64,000 nt of DNA, taken from Sipunculus nudus (Eukaryota > Annelida > Sipuncula > Golfingiida > Sipunculidae). The stretch spans positions 69,355,453 to 69,419,452 of the forward strand of contig CM049311.1 in the NCBI GenBank assembly GCA_026874595.1. Reading direction: 5' to 3'. Each line of letters starts with the position of its first letter. Position 1 is the first letter of the stretch. Made by a program: the position numbers and the translations under genes. This document shows, one piece after another, positions 36,638-49,766 of the stretch. Below the pieces are notes generated by a model. That model was given only the letters and a program-made list of their open reading frames with translations, was not told the DNA's origin and ran no database searches.

Positions 36638-36940
36638 AAAGAAATATTTAGAATTGTAACTACAGATTATTGAACCAGTCCTTTTATGTGAATAGTCAAG
36701 TGTTTCTTGCTATGTAGCTGATACACGCAGGTGACAATCTATTCCAGCTTGTCACCCTGAGTTTTAAAATAAATGTGCAGATTACCAGAGGGCTATGCTT
36801 TCTTGTAATCAGGCTTGTCCAGGCCTCATTTAGGGACTGAAGAAGGCATGTCGTGTGATGAGCATAGTTTGTTTCTCCAACATGAGCTGATGACATATAC
36901 CAGTGTGTTTAAGCCAGGGTTGGCTGGATTCTTCTAACAT

Positions 36941-38610
36941 TAATGTACTAGACTGGTAGGTCCCACAAGATTGCCTTTAAGAGAGCTGTGGTTTCAAAAA
37001 GATATGTTAGGATTTAAAAAGTTGAGGCTGTTACCTCAAAAACAGTTTCAAAAGAAAAAAGTAACTCTGTGAATATATTAATTTCCTTTAATGTGAACAC
37101 TTTATTCCTGCACAGTCTGTGAATTTTATGTAATATCATTTTGTATGTGGACATTAGGTCTATGCAGATCTTCCCCACCCCTCTTGGATAATGTGGGGTG
37201 GAGGTGAATGATTCAACTTTTAGTCTAAAACAAAGTTTGTAGAGAGAAAAAATGCAGATAAAATGGCAATTTTCTTTGTTATTAGTCTATAAATGATGTG
37301 TTTTTGGTATTTATTCCATGGAAAATATGGCCTATGGGCTTTTGCCCATATACATTATGATCAATTGTACTTTACATACGGATGTCATTCTTTGGTACTT
37401 AACCCATGGATGTCATGATCTGTATATGATTGTTATGTTCTGTCACATTTTGTCCTATTGGAAGTTATGTCCTGTTACACTTTGTCCTTAGATGTTATGT
37501 TCTGTTGGATTTTGTCCATTAATATTATGTTCTGTTACATTTTGTCCTTGGATGTTATGTTCTGTGCTATTTCATCCTCGGGTGTTTTCCTGTGGGGTGC
37601 TTTGTCTATATAGATGTTTGATGTGTATTGTCAATGCATTTTATGTTTTGTTGTATGGATGTTATGCTCTTTGATACTTTATTCATGGATGTTATGTTCT
37701 TTGACATTTTCTCCAGAGATGTTTTGTTCTCTTGGCTGTTTGTTCATGGATGCCAGTTCTTTGGCATTTTGTCTATAGATGCTATTTTTTTTTACATTTT
37801 GTACATGGATGGTATGTTCTTTGACAGTTTGTCCATGGGTGGTATGTTCTTTGACAGTTTGTCCATAGGTGGTATGTTCTTTGACAGTTTGTCCATGGGT
37901 GGTATGTTCTTTGACAGTTTGTCCATGGGTGGTATGTTCTTTGACAGTTTGTCCATGGGTGGTATGTTCTTTGACAGTTTGTCCATGGGTGGTATGTTCT
38001 TTGACAGTTTGTCCATGGATGCTATATTCTTTACATGTCATGTTCTGATGTGTTTAATGCTTGGATACTCTTGAGGTTATTTTGGCCAGAGTCCTGACAT
38101 TATTTTGTGATTTGTCTGTGAATAATGTTCTCTGACTTTTTTTTCTATGGACATATAGCCTTACTCCTGGACTTCATGTCCAATGGCATTTTGATCCAGG
38201 GCCCCCCTGGATTCATTTTAATCAAGTGTTGAGGTTGGTGAGATGAATCAGCTTTGCAGGTGCCATACATTGGTTTTAAACACTCTTTGTTTGAGGAGTT
38301 TTTAGTGCAGCACTTTCACCCTAGTCTTTGGCCCTTCCTTCCTTTGTGGTGGGGACAGCCTTTATAAGGCAGCAGCTGGGGACTGGGGTTAGGGATGAGG
38401 AAGAGCTAAAACATCAGGTGATGCCCTGCTTCAGCAGCCAAAGAGGGTGAGTCAGCACCCTACAGAAATGATTGTCATGCAGAGGACACAACCCTCCCCC
38501 CCCCCCCATTCTCAAGCTGGTAATACAGACATACTAGGTTTAGCTGCATGGGTCTGTAATGCATGCTTGAGTCATGATGAGCTTTCAGTTAATATTTAAT
38601 GTGTGGTGAT
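36941..38610 (+). repeat. Duplicated segment A, copy 1
   Basis: Matches 39861-41536 base for base as far as I compared, apart from a poly-C run six bases shorter here. It contains the 30-bp minisatellite. It is followed by AG and then segment B. Confidence 0.95.
37380..38030 (+). repeat. Minisatellite with 30-bp unit, copy 1
   Basis: Seven almost perfect units (GGTATGTTCTTTGACAGTTT plus GTCCATGGGT) at 37811-38020, preceded by about 400 bp of diverged older units of the same kind (GATGTTATGTTCTGT...TTTGTCC). The period divisible by three leaves long open frames on both strands, which are artefacts. Confidence 0.95.
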
Positions 38611-38612
38611 AG

Positions 38613-39865
38613 GCATCCTATGTATATTTTTATTTTTGTCTTTTTACACAGAACAGGGCTGTTTCACTGGTATAACTTATCAGACAGTTCAGGATTTGAT
38701 TTTTCAGGGTTAATCTTTGTTAAATATACCGTCATCAATTAAATACCAAATCAATATAAACATTTTTATGTGTAATTTCATGTATTACAAATACAATTTA
38801 ACAATTACACATTATAAAAGAACAGGACGCATAATCCTAAAGTTCTCAACTTGAAATTTCTACAATTTTGCAACCGCAACTTTAGCAAAGATTCAGGGAA
38901 CTGAGAACTATCTTCCAGAATTTTTGCAGATTGTATTTTGCATTGCAGTTTTTCATAATAATTCATTACTGCCTTGCATTATAATGCTGATTAAGCACTT
39001 TTTGCAACTCTCAAATTTACAGATAAATTATGACTTGGAAACCACCCAGTTTGAATGCTTTCATGTTTCAAGAGTTTGATGCCAACTGTGATTCCTACTA
39101 ATCTTTTTTAAGATTGTGAATTAAGTTTTACCTAGTAGCCTGATAGTCTTGTATTAGATATACCATAAGGTTAAAATAACTGATATGATTAAACTTGGTG
39201 TTTTTAAGTAAGTCAATTTAAAAAAACAGAGTGACAAGCTGAAAAGTTAAGCCTTACTGCTAATTTAATTAGCATGTTTTTCAGTAATGTATATTCTAAA
39301 ATTTTAAATAGTCTTTGTCAGAAATTTATACTGTCTTTGTCATTGTAACAGGCCAGTCTTTTATTGATAAAGGCACCAGTAGACAAATGTTTCGTGCCAG
39401 GAGACAATCATGACATTTGGTCTCTGTAGAGCTACTCATGGCTTGTTCTCTGGAGGAATCCTATATCTCTGATCAAATCAGCTGTCGCTGGTATCTGACA
39501 TCAGCTGTCTTAGAACCTAGCATGCTGTCACAGTGCTGTGATGGCTGCAAGAGGATGTCAGACTGCAGCCATATGGTGCTGCTCCAGACATCCTTAGGCC
39601 GACAGAGTAGCAGCGTCTTCCTGCTGAGACAGAGACTAAACCATCCCATATGACGCTTTGTTAAACTAGTGCCAAATGGATTACTGTTATCTCAACTGAC
39701 CTGATGCTGCTCAGGGCTTCACATAAACAGGAACATTTCACTAGCCCAGTGGACTAGTAAACTTGAAAAAAAAAACGGCTGTACAGGATGAAAAAAATTG
39801 GCCTCTTCTTGCTTGGACACCCATCATACCATTCCATATGAAGCTTATAGTTAAAACGTCTAATG
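38613..39865 (+). repeat. Duplicated segment B, copy 1
   Basis: Identical, as read, to 44296-45548 (constant offset 5683). It runs directly into the second copy of segment A through the shared pentamer TAATG. Confidence 0.95.
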
Positions 39866-41536
39866 TACTAGACTGGTAGGTCCCACAAGATTGCCTTTAA
39901 GAGAGCTGTGGTTTCAAAAAGATATGTTAGGATTTAAAAAGTTGAGGCTGTTACCTCAAAAACAGTTTCAAAAGAAAAAAGTAACTCTGTGAATATATTA
40001 ATTTCCTTTAATGTGAACACTTTATTCCTGCACAGTCTGTGAATTTTATGTAATATCATTTTGTATGTGGACATTAGGTCTATGCAGATCTTCCCCACCC
40101 CTCTTGGATAATGTGGGGTGGAGGTGAATGATTCAACTTTTAGTCTAAAACAAAGTTTGTAGAGAGAAAAAATGCAGATAAAATGGCAATTTTCTTTGTT
40201 ATTAGTCTATAAATGATGTGTTTTTGGTATTTATTCCATGGAAAATATGGCCTATGGGCTTTTGCCCATATACATTATGATCAATTGTACTTTACATACG
40301 GATGTCATTCTTTGGTACTTAACCCATGGATGTCATGATCTGTATATGATTGTTATGTTCTGTCACATTTTGTCCTATTGGAAGTTATGTCCTGTTACAC
40401 TTTGTCCTTAGATGTTATGTTCTGTTGGATTTTGTCCATTAATATTATGTTCTGTTACATTTTGTCCTTGGATGTTATGTTCTGTGCTATTTCATCCTCG
40501 GGTGTTTTCCTGTGGGGTGCTTTGTCTATATAGATGTTTGATGTGTATTGTCAATGCATTTTATGTTTTGTTGTATGGATGTTATGCTCTTTGATACTTT
40601 ATTCATGGATGTTATGTTCTTTGACATTTTCTCCAGAGATGTTTTGTTCTCTTGGCTGTTTGTTCATGGATGCCAGTTCTTTGGCATTTTGTCTATAGAT
40701 GCTATTTTTTTTTACATTTTGTACATGGATGGTATGTTCTTTGACAGTTTGTCCATGGGTGGTATGTTCTTTGACAGTTTGTCCATAGGTGGTATGTTCT
40801 TTGACAGTTTGTCCATGGGTGGTATGTTCTTTGACAGTTTGTCCATGGGTGGTATGTTCTTTGACAGTTTGTCCATGGGTGGTATGTTCTTTGACAGTTT
40901 GTCCATGGGTGGTATGTTCTTTGACAGTTTGTCCATGGATGCTATATTCTTTACATGTCATGTTCTGATGTGTTTAATGCTTGGATACTCTTGAGGTTAT
41001 TTTGGCCAGAGTCCTGACATTATTTTGTGATTTGTCTGTGAATAATGTTCTCTGACTTTTTTTTCTATGGACATATAGCCTTACTCCTGGACTTCATGTC
41101 CAATGGCATTTTGATCCAGGGCCCCCCTGGATTCATTTTAATCAAGTGTTGAGGTTGGTGAGATGAATCAGCTTTGCAGGTGCCATACATTGGTTTTAAA
41201 CACTCTTTGTTTGAGGAGTTTTTAGTGCAGCACTTTCACCCTAGTCTTTGGCCCTTCCTTCCTTTGTGGTGGGGACAGCCTTTATAAGGCAGCAGCTGGG
41301 GACTGGGGTTAGGGATGAGGAAGAGCTAAAACATCAGGTGATGCCCTGCTTCAGCAGCCAAAGAGGGTGAGTCAGCACCCTACAGAAATGATTGTCATGC
41401 AGAGGACACAACCCTCCCCCCCCCCCCCCCCCCATTCTCAAGCTGGTAATACAGACATACTAGGTTTAGCTGCATGGGTCTGTAATGCATGCTTGAGTCA
41501 TGATGAGCTTTCAGTTAATATTTAATGTGTGGTGAT
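39861..41536 (+). repeat. Duplicated segment A, copy 2
   Basis: Second copy of 36941-38610 (offset 2920 up to the poly-C run). After GTGGTGAT it continues into single-copy segment C instead of B. Confidence 0.95.
40300..40950 (+). repeat. Minisatellite with 30-bp unit, copy 2
   Basis: Same array as at 37380-38030, with the same seven core units (40731-40940) inside segment A copy 2. Confidence 0.95.
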
Positions 41537-44295
41537 TTTCACACTGGAGAGACATCTAAGGACTTCATGCACCATCATGCTGTCCCCCATGCAGAGTGTT
41601 TAATAATGAACTACTTTGTTAAGAGTCTGTTAGTTAGTCACTTCCCTAATTGCTGAAATGAAAATGAAATCACACATCCTTTGAATGGTTATTGGACATA
41701 GTAATGAAATATTATTTTAAATTATTACTTACTTGCACAAGGTAAAATAATAAAAATGAAATTGTGACGACTGTAGGTAACAGAAAGTGTCTAAACCATG
41801 AGAAAAAACATCTGTAGGGTTCTTGTAGATACTCTGTCACTTTTAAGATTATAAATAGTTTATTTTGTATTAACTTAAAAAAAAAACATCTTAGGGCACT
41901 TTAAACAGTATTCTTGAATTTCCATCTGTTTTATGAAAATTATGCTTTGGATTTTAATTCAGTGTACAGTAATAGTAGGAGATCTGTAGCTAACTAGGTA
42001 TGCCTGTTGAATTTTATGTCACTTTAGCCAGCTCTGCTGGCCTGTACTACAATTTTTCTCAGCTGATATCAGTCCATGTAGGTTAAATTAAATGGAAATT
42101 ATGCAAGTCCAGTTGATCAGACTGACAACTTGTCCAGGTGTAACATCAAACCTGTTCACTGTATACCTGCAGGAAAAGGCGTCACATGGGTTTTTTTGTA
42201 CCAATAAGGGTGACTCATTCTTAAACAAGACAGGGCAGTAAAGCTGTGGAAAAAACTGCACTCATCAGTGGGGCTGGGAGAACACTGCGGTCATCCAGGC
42301 AGAGTCATCCTGGCTCATTTCCTGGGTAGCGTGACACCTTGCCACGTGGTATCACCTCCTTCTGCTATTACCTTTGGTCATGTCATTCAGCTGTTAGATT
42401 AAGAACAAATCAGAGGCGTTTTAATAAATGTAAGCTAACCTGGTCTAAAGTTTCAGCTGCCATTCTGTCGCTAGTGTGACCTCTCTTGGAGTGTAGTTTT
42501 CCTGTTTTCTCTCATTTTCACTATCCAGGTGCAAATTATCTAAATGGTTCCTTCATGTAAAGGGCCCAGCTGTTTCATGGAAAACCCAGTGCCTTGAAAA
42601 TGTGACTTATCAGAACTTAACATGTATGAATCATGCATGTACAAAAAGCATAACCTGAAAGATCTGCAAAGTGTGATAGTGATGCATATATAAAAGAATT
42701 GCATCATATTTGGATAATCAGTCAGCTAAGTCAGCATTCTATTTTGACATCATCTTTGATACTTTTTATGTTGATCTCGTCTTATCCCCAGTTTAGAGGG
42801 ACAATTGGTACACTGGCATAATGCCTCAGGATCTAATCTTCAAGGGCAATGCAATACAGAATACAATATTCCTTGCACAAAATTTACACATACTGGAATT
42901 CATCTCCACAAAGTGAATATTAAGATAAATCTGTTAAATGAGATTATTCTGTTTTATAAAAAAAAAATCATTTACTCAAGTATTATTCAAAGTCCAGCCA
43001 TCCAAATTGGCATAAGTAATTTTTTTATGGACATAAATGGAGTTAGAAAGTAATCCATGGTTTCATTGATCAGTTTCTTATATTAAAATGTGAAGTCAAT
43101 TTAACCTAGAAATTCTGTGGAGAGCAGGAAAACTCAAAAGTGAAAGGCTATTTTCATAGGAAATAGTATAAGTCAACTAAGTGACCATTTTACTTAAAAG
43201 GTGTATTTTAAAACATATTAAAGTGCTATAATTAAATGATCAAGAGAGCTAAATGATAACCATGAAGTCTGTACACATGTACACAGACATGTCAAAGGTT
43301 GACAAGTTAAGTGTACCTGCTAGGTCCAAAAAATATAAACACAGCTGCTTGAAAAGTTTGAACGGGTCTCAGCCTCCTCTGTTATGGAGACATCTTACAA
43401 ATATAGCATTTTATTACCATTTCAGCAGTCTGTTCATGTTTGCTAGACATCAGTCCGTTAAGCAATACTTAGTCTTTTTTATATAAAATCTTCTAAAATG
43501 TAGCATAATAAGAGAAGACTTAAAATATACTGCACTTCATAAGTAAATACTGTATCAATAATTATTCCTCGCAAGTGTCTACAGGATTTTTAGAATTTAC
43601 TGAATACATTGCAAGTTGGCAGCCAGTTGTGAGTGCTAAGTTTACTTTGTTTGTGGTTAAATTTAGTAACTAGCCATGACTAAGAGAGTATTGGGATGCG
43701 GCCAGGCCCCTGCATAGTCTATATATGAAGGCTAGACTAGCTACAATTAGCATGGGCTGGCCATTGGTGCTGTCCCATCAAGCTGCCAGACCTCTATCCA
43801 GTACTAGCAGTCTCTCCAGTTCTGCTGTCTGAGTCATCCTCTCAGCTGCTGTAGCCAGGAATTCCCACGCTCCTAGAAATGTGGCGCATGCTGCTGTGAA
43901 CAGCGTGTCTTTAGTAATCAGAGAAGCACTACACCTTGCCCCTGACAGCCTTCACAGCCGCTGCCGTGTGGCATTCCCTGCAGCATTCTTCCTAAGAGGT
44001 TACGCAGGAGTTCCATGTTTTTCCTTCCTTCAAACACTCACATCTTTCAGGTGGTTAAGCCCAGGGTTTAACCCTATCAATCCTATTATATATCCACTCA
44101 GGCCTGTTTAGTGCACCCACGATCAGTTTACACCTCCTGCCTACAAATTGTTTATACAGTGCACTCTGAGAAAACCATACCTGTTCTGTATGTTATACTT
44201 TGTAGTGTGTTATTACCAATAACAGACTTTTTCAGCTCAATAGTAATTTGGCCTTTGTGACTTGTTTAGGTGAGGTAGATTGCAGAGTGGCCACA
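41537..44295 (+). other. Single-copy segment C between A2 and B2
   Basis: 2.76 kb present only in the second A...B arrangement. It has no terminal inverted repeats and no target-site duplication at its borders (starts TTTCACACTGG, ends GTGGCCACA), so it does not look like an inserted transposon. No credible gene was seen; the 76-codon frame at 43881-44111 is not convincing. Confidence 0.85.
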
Positions 44296-45548
44296 GCATC
44301 CTATGTATATTTTTATTTTTGTCTTTTTACACAGAACAGGGCTGTTTCACTGGTATAACTTATCAGACAGTTCAGGATTTGATTTTTCAGGGTTAATCTT
44401 TGTTAAATATACCGTCATCAATTAAATACCAAATCAATATAAACATTTTTATGTGTAATTTCATGTATTACAAATACAATTTAACAATTACACATTATAA
44501 AAGAACAGGACGCATAATCCTAAAGTTCTCAACTTGAAATTTCTACAATTTTGCAACCGCAACTTTAGCAAAGATTCAGGGAACTGAGAACTATCTTCCA
44601 GAATTTTTGCAGATTGTATTTTGCATTGCAGTTTTTCATAATAATTCATTACTGCCTTGCATTATAATGCTGATTAAGCACTTTTTGCAACTCTCAAATT
44701 TACAGATAAATTATGACTTGGAAACCACCCAGTTTGAATGCTTTCATGTTTCAAGAGTTTGATGCCAACTGTGATTCCTACTAATCTTTTTTAAGATTGT
44801 GAATTAAGTTTTACCTAGTAGCCTGATAGTCTTGTATTAGATATACCATAAGGTTAAAATAACTGATATGATTAAACTTGGTGTTTTTAAGTAAGTCAAT
44901 TTAAAAAAACAGAGTGACAAGCTGAAAAGTTAAGCCTTACTGCTAATTTAATTAGCATGTTTTTCAGTAATGTATATTCTAAAATTTTAAATAGTCTTTG
45001 TCAGAAATTTATACTGTCTTTGTCATTGTAACAGGCCAGTCTTTTATTGATAAAGGCACCAGTAGACAAATGTTTCGTGCCAGGAGACAATCATGACATT
45101 TGGTCTCTGTAGAGCTACTCATGGCTTGTTCTCTGGAGGAATCCTATATCTCTGATCAAATCAGCTGTCGCTGGTATCTGACATCAGCTGTCTTAGAACC
45201 TAGCATGCTGTCACAGTGCTGTGATGGCTGCAAGAGGATGTCAGACTGCAGCCATATGGTGCTGCTCCAGACATCCTTAGGCCGACAGAGTAGCAGCGTC
45301 TTCCTGCTGAGACAGAGACTAAACCATCCCATATGACGCTTTGTTAAACTAGTGCCAAATGGATTACTGTTATCTCAACTGACCTGATGCTGCTCAGGGC
45401 TTCACATAAACAGGAACATTTCACTAGCCCAGTGGACTAGTAAACTTGAAAAAAAAAACGGCTGTACAGGATGAAAAAAATTGGCCTCTTCTTGCTTGGA
45501 CACCCATCATACCATTCCATATGAAGCTTATAGTTAAAACGTCTAATG
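44296..45548 (+). repeat. Duplicated segment B, copy 2
   Basis: Second copy of 38613-39865. It continues past TAATG into unique sequence (GATTATTG). Confidence 0.95.
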
Positions 45549-45660
45549 GATTATTGTTATCTCACATAGTTGAGCGGGCTTGATATTAACAGAAAATTAG
45601 CACTGGCCCAATGGAACAGTAAATACGAAAACCACTTGTTCACATAAGGAAAAAGCGATA
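45340..45660 (+). repeat. Two diverged tandem copies of a ~200-bp repeat
   Basis: AATGGATTACTGTTATCTCA, then CTAGCCCAGTGGACTAGTAA near 45357-45440 recurs as AATGGATTATTGTTATCTCA, then CTGGCCCAATGGAACAGTAA at 45545-45625. A third relative begins near 46550 (GACTAAACCATCCCATATGA). The first copy belongs to segment B, so it also occurs near 39675. Confidence 0.65.
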
Positions 45661-45739
45661 TTTTTAAATTTAATTTGTGGTAACAAGTTATCAGTAAAGC
45701 AAGAAATTGGATTTATTTCAGGAGGGTTTGATTTTTACT

Positions 45740-45985
45740 TGGTGTTTTAGGCATTATAAAAGTAGTAGAAGTTCCCCAAGTTCAAACCCTACATGTGCTT
45801 CAAAGGAAAATTGGTGCTCCATTGTCTTAATGACAAGTTATGACTTGTTGATTATTTGTAGCCCCATGCATATAAAACCTGAAATACGGAGGGTTTCAAA
45901 AGTAATATGTCATTCTTGTCATTTGATAACCATCCTCAATCAGCAGACAGTGCCACCTACAGGCCACGGACTTATTCAGTACTTG
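45740..45985 (+). repeat. Dispersed repeat, possible SINE, copy 3
   Basis: A B-box-like AAGTTCAAACCCT is followed by CTTCAAAGG and the tail GCCCCATGCATATAAAACCTG, then AGCAGACAGTGCCACC, as at 25730 and 31780. Confidence 0.5.
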
Positions 45986-46544
45986 TTCAGTCATCAGTGA
46001 TTTAATTTAAGGCAGAGTTTGAATTATCAGTTGACAAAATCAGACCAGTCCAGCCTGAAGCTACATGTTACAGGAAAAAGTAGTAATTTTATGTTTTTTG
46101 TGTGTTTTTTTTGTTAATTAGTGAAAGTTATTCCTTAACATCTTTTTAATCATTACTAGTCATATGTTGTTATGTTTCTTCTTTCATATGTATATCATGG
46201 AAACCTATATGTATATTGTGAAAAGCAAAGCCCAAACAACAAACTTTTCAAAAATAGTTATTAGATTCATCTTACTTGTTGCTTATACAGTCTTTAGTGA
46301 TTACATGCAAGCCATTTGGATTGAATCACAAGTGGACATGCCCTATTTAGTTATGTCAAATCATTCACATATATAAGTTGTAATCATGCATTGGATCAGT
46401 GGTTGAACGTTTGAATTATAGCAATATAATGGTAATGCCTTCTAATTATGCCATGATCAGGTTTTACAGTATTTATACAGGCCTTTGGTAACAGAATGAT
46501 TGTAAATATCGAGCCCTGCCAACTGAAGAGGAAGTCCTTCCTGT

Positions 46545-46640
46545 TCAGACAGGGACTAAACCATCCCATATGACACCTTGTCAAGCAGTGCCAAAAGAAT
46601 TATTGTTATCTTATTAAACCTGAGCTATGACTGTTTATGT
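46545..46640 (+). repeat. Copy of the segment-B repeat end
   Basis: GACTAAACCATCCCATATGA, then CTTGTCAAGCAGTGCCAAA, then ATTATTGTTATCT corresponds to 39637-39700 and 45320-45385 with changes. Confidence 0.7.
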
Positions 46641-47457
46641 TTCAGATTATTGACTGCAATAAAGAAAGTTTGTGCATAGGTCCCTTGTCATTTGTTTATC
46701 TGTTTGTATTACATAATGTATCATATTTATTGGAAAGTTCACACCCCTGTCATAAATCTTCAGTTGCTAGCTCGACCTGCATGAAAAATATTTAAATAAA
46801 GTACAGGACAGTTGTTTCAGGTGTGGGGGTTGTAGGTATTTTCTCAGTCATTGATAAGCTCCTCAGAAAATATATTGGTATATACATCATCATATATTCC
46901 AGATAGTGTAGCCACCTTAACCTGCAATACATACATTAAAGGGTGAACCACTTGAGTCTCTGTAGCCTGTCATCCATCTCTCCTGTGTAAGTGTGCTGAA
47001 CTCTGTGTACACAGCAACTCACGCCTGGTTGTTGAGTTCCTACCTATTTCATCCTTCCAATATTATCACCCTTATCAGAATTTTAGGTGGGGAAAATACA
47101 AAAGACAGGGATAGTTAAAGGAGATTTTAACTATCTTAATTTAATTGTTTTAATTTTATCAAGTTATATTGAATAGAAACTCTATATGGTTGAGGTGAAT
47201 CTATGTGAGAGAAATTTGTTTACAAATTGCATTCAAGTGACTGTTGCTTGGTGGTGTAGAGGTTGGTCAAATATAGGCTTATATTAACCTGGTGTTATGA
47301 GGTACATAGCAGGTGAGGTTTGCGTCATAGCAGCTTTGCTATCACTGTAGGTTACCCCAGGCTGTGAACCAGTGCAGCAGTAGTGGGATACTGCTGATGC
47401 CTAAGCTGCTTTTGGCTTGTGTCATCACTGTATTGTTGTTTCATATCCAGGGCTTTT

Positions 47458-47525
47458 GTGCCCCCTCCCCCCCTTATGGTTCACATGATTGCTGATTGCT
47501 GCCCCCCCCCCTCGCCCCTCCCTCC
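47458..47525. repeat. C-rich low-complexity tract
   Basis: Several runs of 5-10 C separated by short spacers (CCCCCTCCCCCCCTT, then CCCCCCCCCCTCGCCCC). A possible i-motif/G-quadruplex former and an error-prone spot for sequencing. Confidence 0.8.
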
Positions 47526-48539
47526 TGTACAAGTGGTTTGTTCGTCTTCCTAGCCTTAGTCATAATGCCAGTCAGTATCTTCCCTAATAGCCAGTCACCT
47601 GTTTTTTCCCTGGGTGGTCCTTGGGTAATATATAGATCTATTAGTTTGTAAACAATTTGTTTAAGCACCTGTTTATTGCTGCTGGTAAATGTTTACTATT
47701 ATGCTTTGCATCACTGTAAGCTGGTTGTCATTCTAGCTGATTCTCTGCATGGAATGACAGCCATATCTGACTTTGATATACAGGTGTGTTTACATTTCAT
47801 TCTCACCTGTGACGCATCTCAGGTAATCACATGACAAAGCTGTAACTTATGCCTGGCCTGGGATTAATAACTGTAAGGTATCCTTGTACTCCATCATGTA
47901 TGAAGGTTACACCCCAGGCACATACCTGATCTGATGTGGGTATTAGTTATTACACATTGTTAGCGTGGCTCTTTCCACCATAGCTCATCCTACCCCATCT
48001 GTGCACTCATTAAGTTACTCATATAACCATGGCTCCCAGAACCAAAGAGGGTTTTATTATTCACACAACATTAGTGAACACAACAGAGAAATTTTAACAT
48101 CTTGCCAATATCTCTCATCTTCCTGTTAGCAAGGCTGTGCCTGCTGCACTTTCAGAGACCTTGCTTTTATAAACAGCTGTGGCATCTATTTCTTGAATAA
48201 TGAACAAGCCTGCATGTGATCTGGCTGAACTCATAGCTGCCAGTCGAATTCAATGTAAGAATTGTAAAAAGTGCAAAAATAATGAAAACTTCATATACTA
48301 TTTGAACAGGAATATATGCACCAGAAACCAGGTATGTTTATTTGACAGATCAGTTTCTTGATGCCCTTCTGGTAATGCTAAATGTTTGATCTAAAAATAG
48401 CAACAGATGTGTTTCAGCTGCCACAGACAGTAAGTGTATGAGAATCATATGATTGCTTCAGTTGCCTTGTTCATAATACATGAAATACATGCCAGAGCAG
48501 CTTGGTAAAGCAAGGTCTTTGAAAGTGTAGCTGTCAGAA

Positions 48540-49010
48540 CTTTCCTGACTAGGTGATGTACAACTAATATGACTGGTTATGTGTAACCATAATGATCAAC
48601 TAAGGTATGTGTCAACAGCATGACCAGGCATATGAAGTTAGCAACCAACACAATTAGACCAATGATGTGCCATTATGACTAGGCAAGTGGTGAGCTACAT
48701 TTAGTAATACTACCATGACTATGCCTATTAAGGCAAATAATTAGGTCATGTGCACAGTCAAGACTAGCACATCATGACTAGGTATATGATGTTGCCACTA
48801 ATATGACAAGGCAAACAATGGGCCAACATGACTAGGTATGACTAGACAAATTAAAGTTCACCATCATAACTGGCAAATAATGTGTCACATTATGACTACA
48901 TAATAATGTGCCATTATGACTAGGGATGTGCCATGATCATGACTAAGCAAACGATTTACTGATAATTTGATTAGATAATGTGCCCCCATCATGATCTGAG
49001 ACATCAGATC
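48540..49010 (+). repeat. Degenerate minisatellite built on ATGACTAGGCA
   Basis: More than ten spaced, diverged occurrences of ATGACTAGG(C/T)A, alternating with AATAATGTGCCA-type phrases over about 470 bp. Spacing varies roughly between 20 and 50 bp. No coding frame. Confidence 0.7.
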
Positions 49011-49246
49011 ACTGACATGACATGAAAATTATGTGCATAATGCACCACTAAAATTAATGTTGAAAGTAAAATCACAGTGGATCACAAACATTGATATTAG
49101 ACAATAATAAGCTAGGTATTAAAAATGATACCCCTGTATAATCTTCAAGAGTGGGATCTGATTAATCAAATCACAAGCTCACGATCAACTCATCATGAAT
49201 CGTAAGCTAAATGAAGTAACGACTGACTTCAGGGGTAGAGCACATC

Positions 49247-49480
49247 ATGCACGCATTCTTCCAGTACCCAATACAGTGGGACAAGGCTGCCAGCATGATT
49301 AGTGGCTGCTTACATCAGCCACCCTTTGTCATCAGGACAGCCCCCTGTTCAGATGACCTCAGCCTGTGGTTTATGCTGCTCACAGTGCTGATGGGGCTGT
49401 TTGTACCCAGCATATCAGAAGGCCACAGTAACCCCTGTCAACAGGACTTTGTGTGTTATGACAATGCTACCTGTGTTTAG
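49247..49480 (+). other. Unassigned 77-codon open frame with hydrophobic segment and Cys-rich end
   Basis: ATG to TAG. It contains a hydrophobic run (LWFMLLTVLMGLFV) followed by SEGHSNPCQQDFVCYDNATC, which superficially resembles a membrane segment or late signal peptide before an EGF-like start. The hydrophobic run begins 50 residues in, too late for a signal peptide, and no flanking exons were recognised. Probably chance. Confidence 0.12.
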
Positions 49481-49749
49481 TCCTCGGGTGCAGAGACATG
49501 ACTGTCAGTACACCTGTGTCCTGCTGCTGCTGCATTCTTATATTATATAGTATATATATTATATACTGCAGTTTGGTTATATTCTATATTATGCATTGTA
49601 TTTCCCCAAACATTTTAACATTTTATATAATAATGGAAGTTGTTAGGTGAAACATACTTGCTGCTGAAACATACTTGACTCAAACTTTGAACATGTCAGT
49701 TCCTTTTAGTCTTTATGTGTGCCTGTGTGTATGTTTGTACAAATATAAA

Positions 49750-49766
49750 TATATATATATATATAT
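49750..49766. repeat. Short (TA)n tract
   Basis: About eight TA dinucleotides in AT-rich surroundings. Confidence 0.9.

Noticed and set aside
37628-38074. 148-codon and overlapping 120-codon frames (repeated at 40548-40994)
   Set aside because: Created by a 30-bp minisatellite whose period is divisible by three; open on both strands, low complexity.
43881-44111. 76-codon frame in single-copy segment C
   Set aside because: No recognisable domain and no splice-site support; compositionally unremarkable.
41537-44295. Segment C as a transposon insertion into the A/B boundary
   Set aside because: No inverted ends and no target duplication at its borders; the A1/B1 junction has filler bases, which fits a deletion from the left copy better.
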